Source of the DNA: an uncultured Clostridia bacterium
GTDB lineage: Bacteria; Bacillota; Clostridia; Christensenellales; Borkfalkiaceae
NCBI GenBank assembly: GCA_937888935.1
Contig: CALARO010000233.1
Span: forward strand, 1-5,344
Direction: 5' to 3'
Length of the DNA: 5,344 nucleotides
In this document: in pieces, positions 5,263-5,344 of the stretch
Position numbering within the stretch: position 1 is the stretch's first letter
How the letters are laid out: every line of letters begins with the position of its first letter
Made by a program: the position numbers and the translations under genes
Notes under the pieces: model-generated
The model's input: the letters and a program-made list of their open reading frames with translations, nothing else
Database searches by the model: none
What the model was told of the DNA's origin: nothing

Positions 5263-5344
5263 TTTATGCGTAGATATCGGCTATAAAAGCGTAAATCACT
5301 TCGGCGAGCAGCTATGCGGCGATCACGTAGACGTGGTGGAAGAA
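5255..5344 (+). CDS. SpoIIE/PP2C-like protein phosphatase, N-terminal fragment (3' end outside window)
   Basis: The first 30 codons run to the right edge. The start MNDLCVDIGYKSVNHFGEQL followed by CGDHVDVVEE resembles the N-terminus of the SpoIIE-family phosphatases found directly downstream of group C [FeFe] hydrogenases in Clostridia. In such metal-dependent Ser/Thr phosphatases an early Gly-Asp binds a catalytic metal; G23-D24 in LCGDHV is the likely equivalent. ATG 5255 overlaps the last 8 bases of the hydrogenase gene and has AAGGAG upstream at 10 bases. The inferred role is the output arm: dephosphorylating a partner (for example an anti-sigma antagonist type protein) in response to the hydrogenase sensor. 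The fragment is too short for certainty, and the call leans on context. Confidence 0.7.
   Translation, partial: MNDLCVDIGYKSVNHFGEQLCGDHVDVVEE

Overview
The window looks like a chromosomal segment from an anaerobic member of the Firmicutes, probably an uncultured gut-type clostridium. The reasons are strong AGGAGG-type ribosome binding sites, sigma-A-like promoters, and above all a PAS-containing [FeFe] hydrogenase next to a SpoIIE/PP2C-type phosphatase, an arrangement known from Clostridia. Codon use is rich in GCG and GAA, so this is not a low-GC Clostridium sensu stricto. A more exact placement cannot be supported from the sequence. All genes lie on the + strand.

Region 1 (1-982) is the end of a phosphate-uptake unit. 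It holds the last 69 residues of a PiT-family inorganic phosphate transporter, then a complete DUF47/PhoU-like partner protein, closed by a good intrinsic terminator. Region 2 (about 1026-2057) is a separately promoted LysR-type regulator. Its promoter has a perfect TTGACA box, and its leader carries a perfect 13-bp tandem repeat. Region 3 (about 2069-2933) has an AT-rich inverted repeat, an extended -10 promoter and a small aminoglycoside-phosphotransferase-fold kinase of unknown substrate.

Region 4 (2934-5344) is the most interesting part. A 126-base leader contains arms that can form an H-type pseudoknot just upstream of a Shine-Dalgarno sequence. Four tightly packed genes follow: two tandem thioredoxin-like [2Fe-2S] ferredoxins, a 556-residue putative sensory [FeFe] hydrogenase (two [4Fe-4S] clusters, H-cluster domain, a third Cys4 Fe-S domain, PAS domain, C-terminal helix) and the start of a SpoIIE/PP2C-like phosphatase that overlaps the hydrogenase gene by 8 bases. 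The likely scheme is that the ferredoxins exchange electrons with the hydrogenase-like sensor, the PAS domain and helix pass on its redox or H2 state, and the phosphatase turns that into a protein-dephosphorylation signal. The cluster family is known. The candidate leader RNA, the duplicated ferredoxins and the altered second-sphere and proton-path residues of the H-domain are the parts that merit a second look.
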